The translations under genes were made by a program, and so were the position numbers. Below, one piece after another: positions 1 to 12,000 of a stretch of DNA of 25,559 nucleotides. The DNA comes from Chrysochromulina parva (Eukaryota; Haptophyta; Prymnesiales; Chrysochromulinaceae): NCBI GenBank assembly GCA_002887195.1, contig PJAB01000485.1, positions 1 through 25,559 of the forward strand. Direction: 5' to 3'. Below the pieces are notes generated by a model, which did no database searches, was not told the DNA's origin, and worked only from the letters and a program-made list of their open reading frames with translations. How positions within the stretch are numbered: position 1 is the stretch's first letter; the number at the start of each line of letters is the position of its first letter.

Positions 1-3000
1 GCCGCTCTGCGAGCAGTAGAACTCGACCATCTCGTGCCGAATGCCATCCTCACCGCTGGCCTTGAGCTTGTCTAGCGCTTCCGAGCTCGGCTGCCCGAGA
101 AGCTTATGTAGCGTGTACGACGTCTCGAACGGTCGCCCGTACCTAATGAGGGAGGCAATCAGCATGCAATCAGGGAGAAGCTTATGTAGCGTGTACGAGG
201 TCTCGAACGGTCGCCCGTACCGCATCTTCTCGCTGCAGAACTTGAGCTCGGGCACGTCCTCGATGGGCTGCAGGATGAGCGAGCTCATCGGGATGCCCCG
301 GCTCGCATCCATGGTGCAATGATGTAGATGCATCTCTTCCCCACAGGGCTCACATCGCTGGCGACGCATCATCACGTCATCAATGGGCCAATAGGTCGCT
401 CCCTCCGAGAATGGGTTCTCGATCTGCCTTTTATGGCAAGTGGGGCAGCGCACGTAGATCTTCTTCGTCTCCGTGTGAAAGTCGTCCAGGCACGCCTGTG
501 AACAAGTTGGGGAGCGCCGTGATGAGCACATGCATGCTCGTTGCCGGGGAGGCGTGTGGGGAGCGGCACGGCTTTAGCTATCTACGCAGCGCCGTGGTGA
601 GCGCATGCATGCAAGGCGTTGGCCATCCAGGCAGCAGCACACCTGCATCTGGCTGCGCACCCACAGCATCGACACCCACATGTCGAGCCGATTCGCACGC
701 TCACCGCACCTGTGGGGAGGCGAGGGCGCCGTGGTGAGCGCATGCATGTCGAGCAGGAGCGCGCGCACGCTCCCCGCACGCACCCGTGCACCGCAATCAG
801 GGCTCATCAGTCGCAATCAGGGCTCATCAGTCGCAATCAGGGCTCATCAGTCGCAATCAGGGCTCATCAGTCGCAATCAGGGCTCATCAGTCGCAATCAG
901 GGCTCATCAACCGCTCCCCGCGCGCACCCGTGCACCACAAGCTCGTACTCGCCCGGCCCGGCGTCTCTCTTTCGCTTGAAGCTCTCCAACTCGGCCGCCT
1001 TGTCCTGTGGGGAAGCCAGGGCGCCGTCGTGAGCGTGTGCATGCAAGGCAGGGCGCCGTCGTGAGCGTGTGCAGGGGCGCGTCGGGTTCGCGGCAGGGCT
1101 CTCTCTACAGGGCGCCGTCGTGAGCATGGGCATGCAAGGCAGGGGCGCGTCGGGTTCGCGGCAGGGCTCTCTCTACCTCCGCCTCGGCCGCGCCCTCTGA
1201 GCCCTGCGGAATGCTTCCCACGTCGGCTTGCAGGAGGACCGAAGCGTCGACATCGATCTCGCCGCTGATGCGCGCGCGGTACCCCTTTTTGAATGAGTCC
1301 CGACTGCCCCAATGCTTGTCGCGGATCTCGAACCATATATGGTCGATGGCCTCGAGATGACGCGAGATCATGTGGCAGCCCGTCCGCCAGACCTGATGAG
1401 GGAGGCAATCAGACTGATGAGGGAGGCACTCAGCCTGATGAGGGAGGCAATCAGACCTGATGAGGGAGGCACTCAGCCTGATGAGGGAGGCAATCAGACC
1501 TTGTAGCACGTGCCGAGCGCTTGACACGACGCGAGGAGGCGCTCGAAGATTCCGTACGGGATGGAGTTGCCGAGCGCGACGGAGATCGTGAGCACCTGAG
1601 ATCGATGGGAGATTGCAATCCCGAGTGGCGCTCAAAGGGATTGAGAAGGCTCGAGATGGCTCGAGAAGGCTCGAGATGGCTCGAGATGGATCGAGAAGGC
1701 TCGAGCACCTCGTCCTCATCAGCGAGGGTCATCATCATTAGAGAGGGTCATCATCGGAGATCGCACCTCGTAGCCCGGCCGTGCGCTCACGTGGTTCCAC
1801 AGGTCGCGTGCGCCCTCGGGCGCCGTCTCGGGCAGCCTCGAGGGCATCATCCAGCGGCGCCCGTCATGCGTGTGGTCGGCGATGAAGAGCGCGCCCGCCT
1901 GGCAGAGCAGCGTCGCAAAGTCCGGGTACCTGTGGGGAAAGATGGGGGAGGGGGGGGAGCACATAGAGCGGGGCGCCGTGGTGAGCATAGCACATTGGGT
2001 CGAGGCGCCGTGGTGAGCACGTGCATGCAAGGCAGGTCATCAGTGGCACTCCACGCACTGGTCCTTGAGCAGCCCGGTCGACGCCCAAAACGTGGCGAAG
2101 AGCTCCTCGCGCAGCTCGCCTGATGAGGGGGCAATCATCCGAGATCATCCGAGATTCATGGAGATTGCGGCGGGCGGAGCTCGTCACGGCGGCTCGCCAG
2201 TGTTCGTTAAGTGGTCGTGAAGGGCAATCAAGGACACTCAAGGGCACTCAAGGGCAATCATGGACACTCAAGGGCACTCAAAAGACACTCAAGGGCACTC
2301 AAGGACAGCTCGCCTGTGTTCACGAGGTGGTCTGCCGCTGCAATCGCGCACTCCTTTTCGGAGTCGGTGAGTCCGGTGCCGGTGGCCAGCAGGCGAATTG
2401 CATCCTGGCGCGCGAGCGTGCGCTGCGCCCAGAGGCGGCCGCCGCAAGATTCGTCAAAGAGCGGCCGGAGCAGCTGCTGGATGAACTGCGGGTTGAGGTA
2501 GATGACCTGCGACGATTCGGATCGACAGACTTGAGTTCAAGTCATCAAGGTCAATCAAAAGCAATCGAGGTCAATCAAGGTCAATCAAAAGCAATCAAGG
2601 TAGATGACCTGCGACGGGCCCATGACGACCTCGCCGAGCGAGCTCATCAGCTTGATGGCCTCCATCAGCGCATTCTCGCCCGTCACGGACAGCTTGAGTG
2701 CCGGTACGAATTCGTCAAAGTACATGCGCCGCGCCTCGGCGTACGGCATGTACGCGCGCGCACCTGTGGGGAAGCGAGGACATTGGGCTTGAAGTCATCA
2801 GGCGTTATCAGGCGTCATCAGGCGTCATCAGGCGTCATCAGGCGTCATCAGGCGCGCACTCGGCTTGAAGTCCGCATTCGTCGCCGACGGGATATACCCG
2901 AGATCGGCCGCGCGTGCCGCATCGATCGGGTCGCGCCCGTCGCGCAGCGCGCGCAGGAAGACGGTCGACAGGTACGCCGCGCGCGTCAGGTTCGGGGTCT

Positions 3001-6000
3001 GGTCGGGCGACATCAAGCTCTCGAGCTTCTTGCGAAGGTCCTGTTAGGCGACCATTAGGTGACCATTAGGAATCATCAGGCGTCATCCGGCGTCATCCGG
3101 CGTCATCCGACGTCATCAGGCGTCATCAGGCGTCATCAGCGTCATCAGGCGCGCACCTCGACGGAGGCTTCGCCGCCAACGGCCATCAGGCGTCATCAGG
3201 CGTCATCAGGCGTCATCAGCATCATCAGGCGCGCACCTCGACGGAGGCTTCGCCGCCAACGGCCATCAGGCGACAATCAGGCGTCATCAGGCGTCATCAG
3301 GCGCGCACCTCGACGGAGGCTTCGCCGCCAACGGCCATCAGGCGTCATCAGGCGTCATCAGGCGTCATCAGGCGCGCACCTCGACGGAGGCTTCACCGCC
3401 AACGGCCGAGCACACGCACGAGAAGAGGTCGATCCGGATCTTGAGCTTGGGCATGTGCTCCGGCACGGAGTCCTGGAAGTGCTCGAGGCAATTAGGGAGG
3501 CAATTAGGGAGGCAATTAGGGAGGCAATTAGGGAGGCAATTAGGGAGGCAATTAGGGAGGCAATTAGGGAGGCAATTAGGGAGGCAATTAGGGAGGCAAT
3601 CAGGGTAACTACCTGGAACTGCTCGAGGCGCGACTTCAGCCACTCGACCTGCGGGGCGCATGCTGCCTCGAGCACCGCACTTGAACGGTCGCGCCGCTCC
3701 GCGGACATCAGCAGATCGCCCTTGGTCATGACCGGGATGACGGTGGCGTTCGGGGCACCCAGGCGCAATGCGTTGAGCCAACGGCCGACATAGAGCTCGT
3801 CCATCGTCTTCAAGATGGATACATCGAGCGCGGGCACGACGAGCAGGTAGACCGAGCCGTCGCACAGGTACGGCTGTAGCACGGACCTGTGGGGAGGCGA
3901 GGGCGTCGTAGTGAGCACATGCATGCAGGGAGATGGAGCCGTCGCACGGGTACGGCTGTAGCACGGACCCATAATCCTTTCCACCAGGAATGTCCCACAT
4001 GGTGAGGACCCCTTGCGAGTCCGCCTCGCCGATGAGCGCGGACGAGACGCTGATGTGATCGGAGGGCGAGTACGAGAGGTCGCGCATGTGCTGCTCGAGC
4101 TGCTTGAGAGCCTTGGTGAGCACCTGTGGGGAAGTGAGCGAGGAAAAGGCGCCGTGGTGAGCGCGCATCTTGGCGCCGTGGTGGACGCGCATGTTGGGCG
4201 CCGTGGTGAGCAAATGCATGCTGGGCGTACGCGTACCGTCTTGCCCGACTGAGCGTGCCCGACAGGCAATCAGTGGCAATCCGTGGCAATCCGTGGCAAT
4301 CCGTGGCAATCAGTGGCAATCAACGTACCGTCTTGCCCGACTGAGCATGCCCGAGGATGCAATCAGTGGCAATCAGTGGCAATCAGTGGCAATCAACGTA
4401 ACGTCTTGCCCGACTGAGCGTGCCCGAGGATGCAATCAGTGGCAATCAGTGGCAATCCGTGGCAATCAACGTACCGTCTTGCCCGACTGAGCATGCCCGA
4501 GGATGCAATCCGTGGCAATCAGTGGTAATCCATGGCCATCAGTGGCAATCCGTGGCAATCAACGTACCGTCTTGCCCGACTGGGCGTGCCCGAGGATGCA
4601 CACGCGCGCTCCATAGTACTTCATCAAGCCTTGCATCAGCTTCTCCTGGAAGAATTTACGCACGGCTCCGATGCCCTGCCGCGCGGTGGATGCAGGCGGC
4701 CGTTGGAGCGGATTGTCTTTGAGCTCGAGCTTCTCGACCTCATGCAGATCGCAGATGGAGGGCTCGAGCGCGATGAGAAAGTTCTCGGAAGCGTCCAGCT
4801 GCTTGAGCACGCGCAGCTTGGAGAGCGAGACGGGCAGGTACTTGAGCTGATTGGAGCGCACCTGTGGGGAGGCGAGGGCGCCGTAGTGAGCACTTGCATG
4901 CTTGGAGATGGCGACGGGGAGGCACTTGAGCTGATTGGAGAGCACATCGAGATTCTCGAGTGGCAATCAGAGTCAATCAGAGGCCATCCGAGTCCATCCG
5001 AGTCCATCCGAGTCCATCCGAGGCAATCAGAGGCAATCAGCGCACCTCGAGCTTCTCAAGCAATTCGAGATCGCCAATGGCCGAGTTGAGCTCGCGCAGC
5101 GAGTTGCCTACTAGCGTGAGCTGTTTCAGCCCACGAACGTAGGCGATGTCGTCGGGGATGGCTGTCAGCTTATTGTTCGCCGCGGACAGGTGCTTAAGGG
5201 AGAGCAGTTTGCCCAAATTAGGTAGGTCGCGCAAGTGGTCGCGATCAATAGAGAGCTTGTCGAGGTACCTGATGAGGGAGGTCATTAGTGATGAGGGGGG
5301 GTCATTAGAGGGGGCCATGGAGAGGGGGCGATCAATAGAGAGCTTGTCAAGGTACCCGAGGGTCGAGACGGCCAGCCAGAGAGACTCGAGCTGCTCGGCG
5401 GGTAACTCGACGGCGTTGGCGCGCATCGTCGAGCGCGACTTCTCCTTCTTGTCCGCCTTCGATCGCTCCTCGACGCGCACCACGTTGGCGAGGTCGAGGG
5501 TGCGGAGGGAGGAGGAGAGCTGCTTGACGACGATGGTCGCCCCGACAGGTGTGAGCCTGATGAGGTGGGTCATTAGTGATGAGGGGGGTCATTAGAGATG
5601 AGGGGGGTCATTAGAGATGAGGGGGGTCATTCGTGATGAGGGGGGTCGTTCGTGATGAGGGGGGTCATTAGAGGGGGCAAAGAGAGGGAGGCAATCAGAG
5701 CTCATCAGAGCTCATCAGGGGCTCACTCGTTGGAATGAAGCACGAGCTCCGTGAGGAAGGTATCAGAGGTCATCAGAGCTCATCAGAGCTCATCAGAGGC
5801 AATCAGAGCTCATCAGGGGCTCACTCGTTGGAATGAAGCACGAGCTCCGTGAGGAAGGTGTTGCCGCGGAGAAGCGTGCCGATGAAGATGGCACTCACGA
5901 ACCCGAGCGCCTTCCTTGAGAGGTCGAGCGAGCGCATCTTTTTGTCGCCCTTGAGCTGATCTACGGGCAGCTTGCCGCCCTCGAGCGTGATCGCGTCGAG

Positions 6001-9000
6001 CGATTTGTTGACCTGTGGGGAGGCGAGGGCGTCGCGCTGAGCACATTCATGCGGCCACGTTGTGAATCATGAGGGGGCCAATCGCGATTTGGGGAGGCGA
6101 GGGCGTCGTGCTGAGCACATGCATGCAGCCACGGTGTGAATCATGAGGGGGCCAATCGCGATTTGTTGACCTTGACAGCCTCGGCGAGGGCGTACAGTCC
6201 GGTCGTCTCGTGCTGCATCGCGCCAGTGTACACGGACACGTCGGAGAGCGGGTTGTTGGAGAGGTCGATCGAGGTGAGGGTCGTGTTGTGGGTGACCGCA
6301 ATCGCGAGCACGCTGGCCGCATCGGCTTCGATCCCGAGCCCCGAGAGGTTGAGCTTCTTGACGAGGTGGTTGTACTTGAACACACCGGCGAGCAGCCGCG
6401 TGGCGCCCGAGCCGAGCGTCGTGCCGTGAATCGCAAGGTCCGCATTGCCGTCCTTGACCTCAAAGGCAGCACACGAGACGTAACGAACCTGTGGGGAGGC
6501 GAGGGCGTCGTGGTGAGCACATGCATGCCGGCGGCACACCCACGGCGGCACGCGAGGCGTAACGTACGTGGCACGAGCAGTCGGCGTCGAGCAGCAATCT
6601 CCCAATCGAGCCGAGCCCGTCGTCGTCGATTGGGCAGTTACGGATATCCAAATTCGTGAGCGAGCGGTTATACTTGATGGCCTGCGTAATCACGGGCGCT
6701 CCGATTTGGTTGTCGTTCAGATCGAGCGTCGAGATGTTACACCTGGTGGGGGAGGCAATCAATGTGAGTACAGCTGATGGGTGAGGCAATCAATGTGATT
6801 ACACCTGATAGGGGAGGCAATCAACGAAACATACGGATCGGAGCGCAGCGTCTCGAGGAGCAGGGGTCATCCTCAATGCCAATCAGGCGTCATCGATGGC
6901 AATCAGACGTCATCAATGGCAATCACCCATCCGATCGCAGCGTCTCGACGAGCAAGGGTCCCACAGCCTGGTCCGTCAGCTTATTGGAGCCCAGATGCAG
7001 CGAGGTCAAAAAGGACGACTTGCCGGCAAGCAGCGACTCAAAGAACTTGGCGCCGCCGCGGTCGCCAAGCTCGATGCCCGTCACGTCCAAGATAGCGAGC
7101 GTCGACTTGCGCGCCCTGTGAATGTGCTCGAGCACTGTGAGTACGCAGGTAATTAGAGGGCAATCAGAGGGAATCGGAGGATTACCTGTGAATGTGCTCG
7201 AGCACTGCGCCCCCCTCGGTCGCGCCGCCGGGGTTGAGCTTGAGCCGTTTCACCGTCATGTTGGCGCCCAGGATGGCGCCCACGACCGCGACGGCGTACC
7301 GGTGCATGGGCTGGTACGCTCCGAGTCCTTCGCCCCCCTCGATGGGGAATCCAGCCTTGGACAGGTCAATGAGCTCGACCTGAGGAGAGGGGCCATCCGA
7401 GCTCATTAGAGAGGTCATCCGAGGTAATTAGAGGCCATCAGAGGGCCATCAGAGGGCCATCAGAGGGCAATCAGACGTCATCAGAGGTCATCAGAGGTCA
7501 TCAGAGGGCAATCAGAGGCAATCAGAGGTCATCAGAGGGCAATCAGACGGACCTTCTTGGCGCCGTTGAGCTCCTGCACGGGAAGCGTCGCGATCTGCGT
7601 CGCGTCATTCTTCGAAGGCTGCTCCAGCCGGAGCTCAACCATCGTGCGGTTCGTCGCGAGCGCATCGGCCAGGACCTCGACGTGCTCGGGTCCGACGGAG
7701 CAGAGAGTGAGGCTTGTGATCGTGCCTGAGGTAGGAGGTCATCAGCGGTCATCAGCGGTCATCATCAGTGGTCCTCATCATTGGCCATCAGAGGTCCTCA
7801 CGCCCAATCAGTGGTCATCAGTGGCAATCAGAGGCCATTCAGGCTCGTGCTCGTAATCAGAGGCAATCATTGGCAATCAGAGGCAATCAGGCTCGTACGA
7901 TTCGCGCGCAGCAGGCCCGCGAAGAGTGTGAACGATCGGCGTGAACGGATCTGTTCCTTGTCTTTCACGTCGACCGTATGGGAGGGCTGGCCGCTCTCCT
8001 TGAGACCATACGCGTCGCAATAGCCGAGCCGGCCGGAGGTGTTGCCTAATAAGGCAGTCCCGATCAGCTCGCGCTCATAGTCGCCAATGTCGCCGTTGGC
8101 GATGTTGAGCGTCTTGAGCGTGGAGTTGGAGCGAAGCACGCCGGCAAGCACGATCGCATCGCACGGCGCTCGGCTGATCCAATTGAGGGTTTCTGTCGTG
8201 TCGGTCAGCGAGAAGACGTCGCACTGCAGGAACTGCACTGTGCCCGCGCACGCCGGCTCGAGTAACGCACGCCCAATCGCCTCCTTACCTGATGAGGGAG
8301 GCCATCAGAGCTCATGAGAGGTCATCAACGGAATTCGATGGCGTTTGCCCAATCGCGTCCTTACCCCGGGTGTCGAGCCAAAAGGTGCTCATCAGAGATC
8401 ATCAGAGGCAATCAGAGGCAATCATGTGTCCTTACCCCGGGTGTCGAGCCAAAAGGTCCGCTCGGATCGCGTGGTTGGCTCCTTCTCGACGACCCCCAAG
8501 GAGCGGAGGCCCGGGTGCGCGAGCAGCATCGCGGAGAGTGCGGCTTCGCGTCCGGGGGAATTGTATGAGATGTCAAGGTCCTTCATGGCCGTGCACCTGA
8601 TGGGGACAGCGCTCCGACGCAATCAGTGGCCGTCATCGATACGCAATTAAGGGCAACTAATTGATGAGGACAGCGCTCCGACGCATTCAGCGGCTGTCAT
8701 CAGTGGCCATCACCAGTGGCCGTCATCAGTGGTCATCATCAGTGGCCGTCATCAGTGGCTATCATCAGTGGCCACTCACGTCTTGAGAGCGTTGCACACG
8801 ACCTTGATGCCCTCGGGCAGCAGCTTGTTGCTCGACACGTTGAGCTGGGTCAGCGTCTTGTTCGCGGCTAGTCCACGACCAAAGGCACGAATGTACCTGA
8901 TGAGGGACGCAATCAAGGGTGTCCTCAAAAGTCATCAAGAGGCCAATAAGTGGCCATCAAGCCTCCATGCTCTCATTCGAAGTCATCAAGAGGCCAATAA

Positions 9001-12000
9001 GAGGCCATCAAGCCTCCATGCTCTCATTCGAAGTCATCAAGAGGCCAATAAGAGGCCATCAAGCCTCCATGCTCTCATTCGAAGTCATCAAGAGGCCATT
9101 AAGAGGCCATCAAGCCTCCATGCTCTCATTCGAAGTCATCAGGGGGCAATCAAGGGTCATTTGAGGCAATGAGCGTACTGCTTGAGCTCGCCCAAGCAAT
9201 TGTTGCTCAGGTCGAGGATGACGAGTGAGGGAGAGGAGAGGAGCATCCTCGCAAGCCCCGAAGAGTCGTTCGGGCTGATGCCGACGTTGTTCGAGTTCAG
9301 ATTCAGATCGCGCAGCTTCTCGTTCTTCTCACAGATCAGCCAGAGGGCCGTGAGCCCCACCTCAGTCAGTCGAGCGTCCGGGGTCGAAAAGTTCCAAGCA
9401 GGTCGGCGCTTGGCGAGGCGAGAGCCCAGGAAGCCCGCCGCGATCCGGCACGTGTTGTTCATGAACGGGTTGTTGAGGAACTCGCATGAGACGGCATCCG
9501 TCTCCCACCCCTCCCAGCCTAGATCCGCCTGTATCAGCAGGTGCTGCGCGAACAAGCCCTCCTGGAAGGAGAGGTGCTTGAACTGGTACTGCGCGGGCGC
9601 AAGCTCGGTTTGCGCCTCGAGCGTCTTGATGAGGGGCAGCCCCGCGTCCTCCTTGTTGAGATGCATCCATAGGGTGAGACCCTCCGTGTTCATCTGCACG
9701 AGCATCAGCGGAGATGATCAGGGGGCAACCAGAGGCCATCAGAGGCCATCAGAGGCCACCAGAGGCAACCAGAGGCCATCAGAGGCAACCAGAGGCCACC
9801 AGAGGCAACCAGAGGCCACCAGAGGCCATCAGAGGCCACCAGAGGTTATCAGAGGCATACAGCGGCCAACAGAGGCAACTCGACGCAACCCGACGCAACC
9901 CGACGTACCTGCTCAAGCAGCAGCGCCTGTGCCACGTGCACCGCCGAGAACTCGCGCCGTCCCTGCAACTGATTGGCGACTGCCACGTGGCGGAGCATGG
10001 TGAGACCGAACGTCTGCGCCCGGTTGCCTAATAAGGACTTCAAGTTTGCGTTCACGAGCGTCATGACCGTATCGACGAGCTTCTTTGGCATCGAGAGCTC
10101 GATGCGGTTGAGCTCTGTGCGCTGTACCTCGGGCTTGTTCGCCTCGCGCAGGTAGTGCGCGCCGTACCTGGAGGGGAAGAGGTGGCGATGGCGCGCCGTG
10201 GTTGGCACTTGCATGCGGCGGGGCGCTATCCCGCGGGGGAGAGTGCGCGCTTTACCGGCAATCAAATGCAATCAGAGGCCATCAGAGGCCATCAGAGGCC
10301 ATCAAAGGCAATGAGTGAGTGCGGGATTGCAATCAGAGGCAACATGAAAGAGTGCGGCGCTGTACCGGAACACCTCGTACACCTCCTTCGAGTCGAGATT
10401 GTACAGCTTCCGGTCTCCCTTGCTTGACTGCTGCTCACTCGCCTTCTTCTTGGACGCCGCCTCCATCTCCGCCGCCATCTTCTTCTCCTGCACGTTGTTG
10501 GAGAGCTCCATCGAGAGCGCCGCCTTGCGAGTGGGCCGGTGCTCGCGCTCCTGTGGAACGAGGGGTGGGCGCCGTGGTGAGCACTCGGGCGGGCGCCGTG
10601 GTGAGCACTCGGGCGGGCGCCGTGGTGAGCACTCGGGCGGGCGCCGTGGTGAGCACTCGGGCGGGCGCCGTGGTGAGCACTCGGGCGGGCGCCGTGGTGA
10701 GCACTCGCGCGGGCCGGTGCTCGCGCTCCTTTTTCTCGGTCGCGCCCTCGGTGAGAGTGGCGCTCATCGCCGAGCGGTCGAGGTTGAAGAGTCGAAGCCA
10801 GTCGTGGATCAGAGCGTCGGTGTTTGTGCGGTTGCCAGGCAGCAGGCGGCGCGAGATGGCCGAGTCGATGCCGAGCTCGTACAGCTCGATGCGGTTCGAT
10901 GGCAGTTTCGTCAAGTCCTCGCCGCCCGCGGTGAAGATGAGCACGAGCAACGAGAGCAGCACGGGCACGCCGGTCGCGTCGACGAGGAAGAGGAGTTTCT
11001 CCTCGAGGAGATGATCGAGCTCAGACTCGGGCACCTGATGAGGGAGGCCATCAGAGCTCATCAGTCGCAATCCATCGCAATGCGAGGGATCTCCCTAATT
11101 TGGCAGGACGCAGTGAGGATCGAGCGCCGTCTCGGGCACCGTCCCAGCCAGCCGCCGCCGGAAGAAGTTGTAGTGCTGCTTCGGGTCGCTCTGATTCCCC
11201 ACAAGGAGGATGTCGCAAAAGTGGATCTCGAGCTCGCAGTAGACGAACACCTGCCAAATTAGGGGCGATTGTCCGCCGTGCTGAGCATTGCATGCAAGGC
11301 GCAGGTCCTCTCAGTGGCAGGGCTTCGGTGACCATCCACCGCCCCCTTCCACGTACCCCTTCCACAGCGGGCCTAAAATGGGTCGGGTCGAGAGTGGGCA
11401 ATCAGCATGCACTCGACACGTACCCCCTTCCACGTGATTTTGAGGCCGCAGCGGGCCTCCCTAAAATGGGTCGGATCGAGCTCCTCAAAGCGGTTGAGCA
11501 GTTGCATGAGCATCACCTCGCACACGATTTTCTCGCCGGGCTTGCTTTCTACGACCTTCGGCTTCACAGCGCCCTGTACAGGAGGGACGAGGCGCCGTGC
11601 TGAGCACTTGTATGCAAGGCCCGGTCATCCGCGGCAGCATCAATGTACAGGAGGGATGAGGCGCCGTGCTGAGCACTTGTGCTGCATGAATGCAAGGCCG
11701 GCCATCCGCAGCAGCCATCAATGTACCTCCGCGTCCTCGTCGAGCAATCAGAGGTCATCAGTGGCGCTCCGATAGGCAATCAGGCGCCATCCATGTACCT
11801 CCGCGTCCTCGTCGACGGGAATGGCGACTCGCAAGGACGGCTTGATTGGCTCGATTGCCTCTTCGCTCAGCGACATGCCTCCCGCGAGCCGCACAACGAT
11901 GTCTTTGATCTGCTGCCCCTGCTGCATCGAGATGCGCGCGCGCAACAAGTCGGGCACACATTGCTCGCCCATGTGCGCATTGTCGCTAAACCGCCCCGCG

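Larger units (their letters stand above)
1177..3040 (-). other. COR domain, exons 38-44
   Basis: Recognisable COR-A elements are VIYLNPQFIQQLL in exon 40, matching the family pattern of a hydrophobic strand then DPqWL. WMMPSRLP in exon 42 matches the conserved hydrophobic-PSxLP segment. COR-B is suggested by IPYGIFERLLASC in exon 43 and VWRTGCHMI in exon 44. COR always follows Roc and mediates dimerisation in Roco proteins. Assignment is by eye from these short matches. Confidence 0.7.
3613..4861 (-). other. Roc (Ras of complex proteins) GTPase domain, exons 34-36
   Basis: G1 is GHAQSGKT at the very end of exon 34 (residues 2646-2653). The DxxG switch II motif is DIPGG at 2697-2701 after VLTMW. 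The G4 motif TKGD (2759-2762) follows VIPVM. All three are intact, so nucleotide binding is plausible. The order LRR-Roc-COR is the hallmark of Roco proteins such as LRRK2 and plant TORNADO1. The large 444-nt intron 34 interrupts the domain immediately after the P-loop threonine. Confidence 0.85.
4568..9693 (-). other. Leucine-rich repeat region, two repeat types (exons 22-34)
   Basis: Exon 22 begins with sequence around FKHLSFQEG, then LRDLNLNSNNVG starts the repeats (residue about 1735). Exons 22-31 show long repeats of the ribonuclease-inhibitor/NLR type (for example LKKLNLSGLGIEADAA-like and STLDLNDNQIGAPV-like units). From exon 33 (residue about 2481) the repeats become short, about 23 residues, with the L..LP pattern (LKHLSAANNKLTAIPDDI, VRSNQLKYLPVSL). 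The short type runs directly into the Roc P-loop, as in Roco proteins. The change of repeat type suggests a seam between an NLR-like part and a Roco-like part. Confidence 0.8.

Noticed and set aside
3358..4309. Minus-strand open frames of ~300 codons overlapping the Roc exons
   Set aside because: They run through introns 34-37 because the repeats lack stops; splicing at GT...CAG gives a better protein with Roc motifs in one frame.
4559..4966. Reading the intron 33 LRR-like segment (NQLKCLPVAISK) as an extra LRR exon
   Set aside because: It is a degenerate copy of exon 34 between the donor and the introner acceptor; skipping it restores a continuous LRR in the correct frame.
1385..11060. CTGATGA motifs in many introns as hammerhead ribozyme cores
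   Set aside because: None I examined has the following stem II and GAAA; the motif is simply part of the decamer and the CTCATCAG acceptor (reverse strand).
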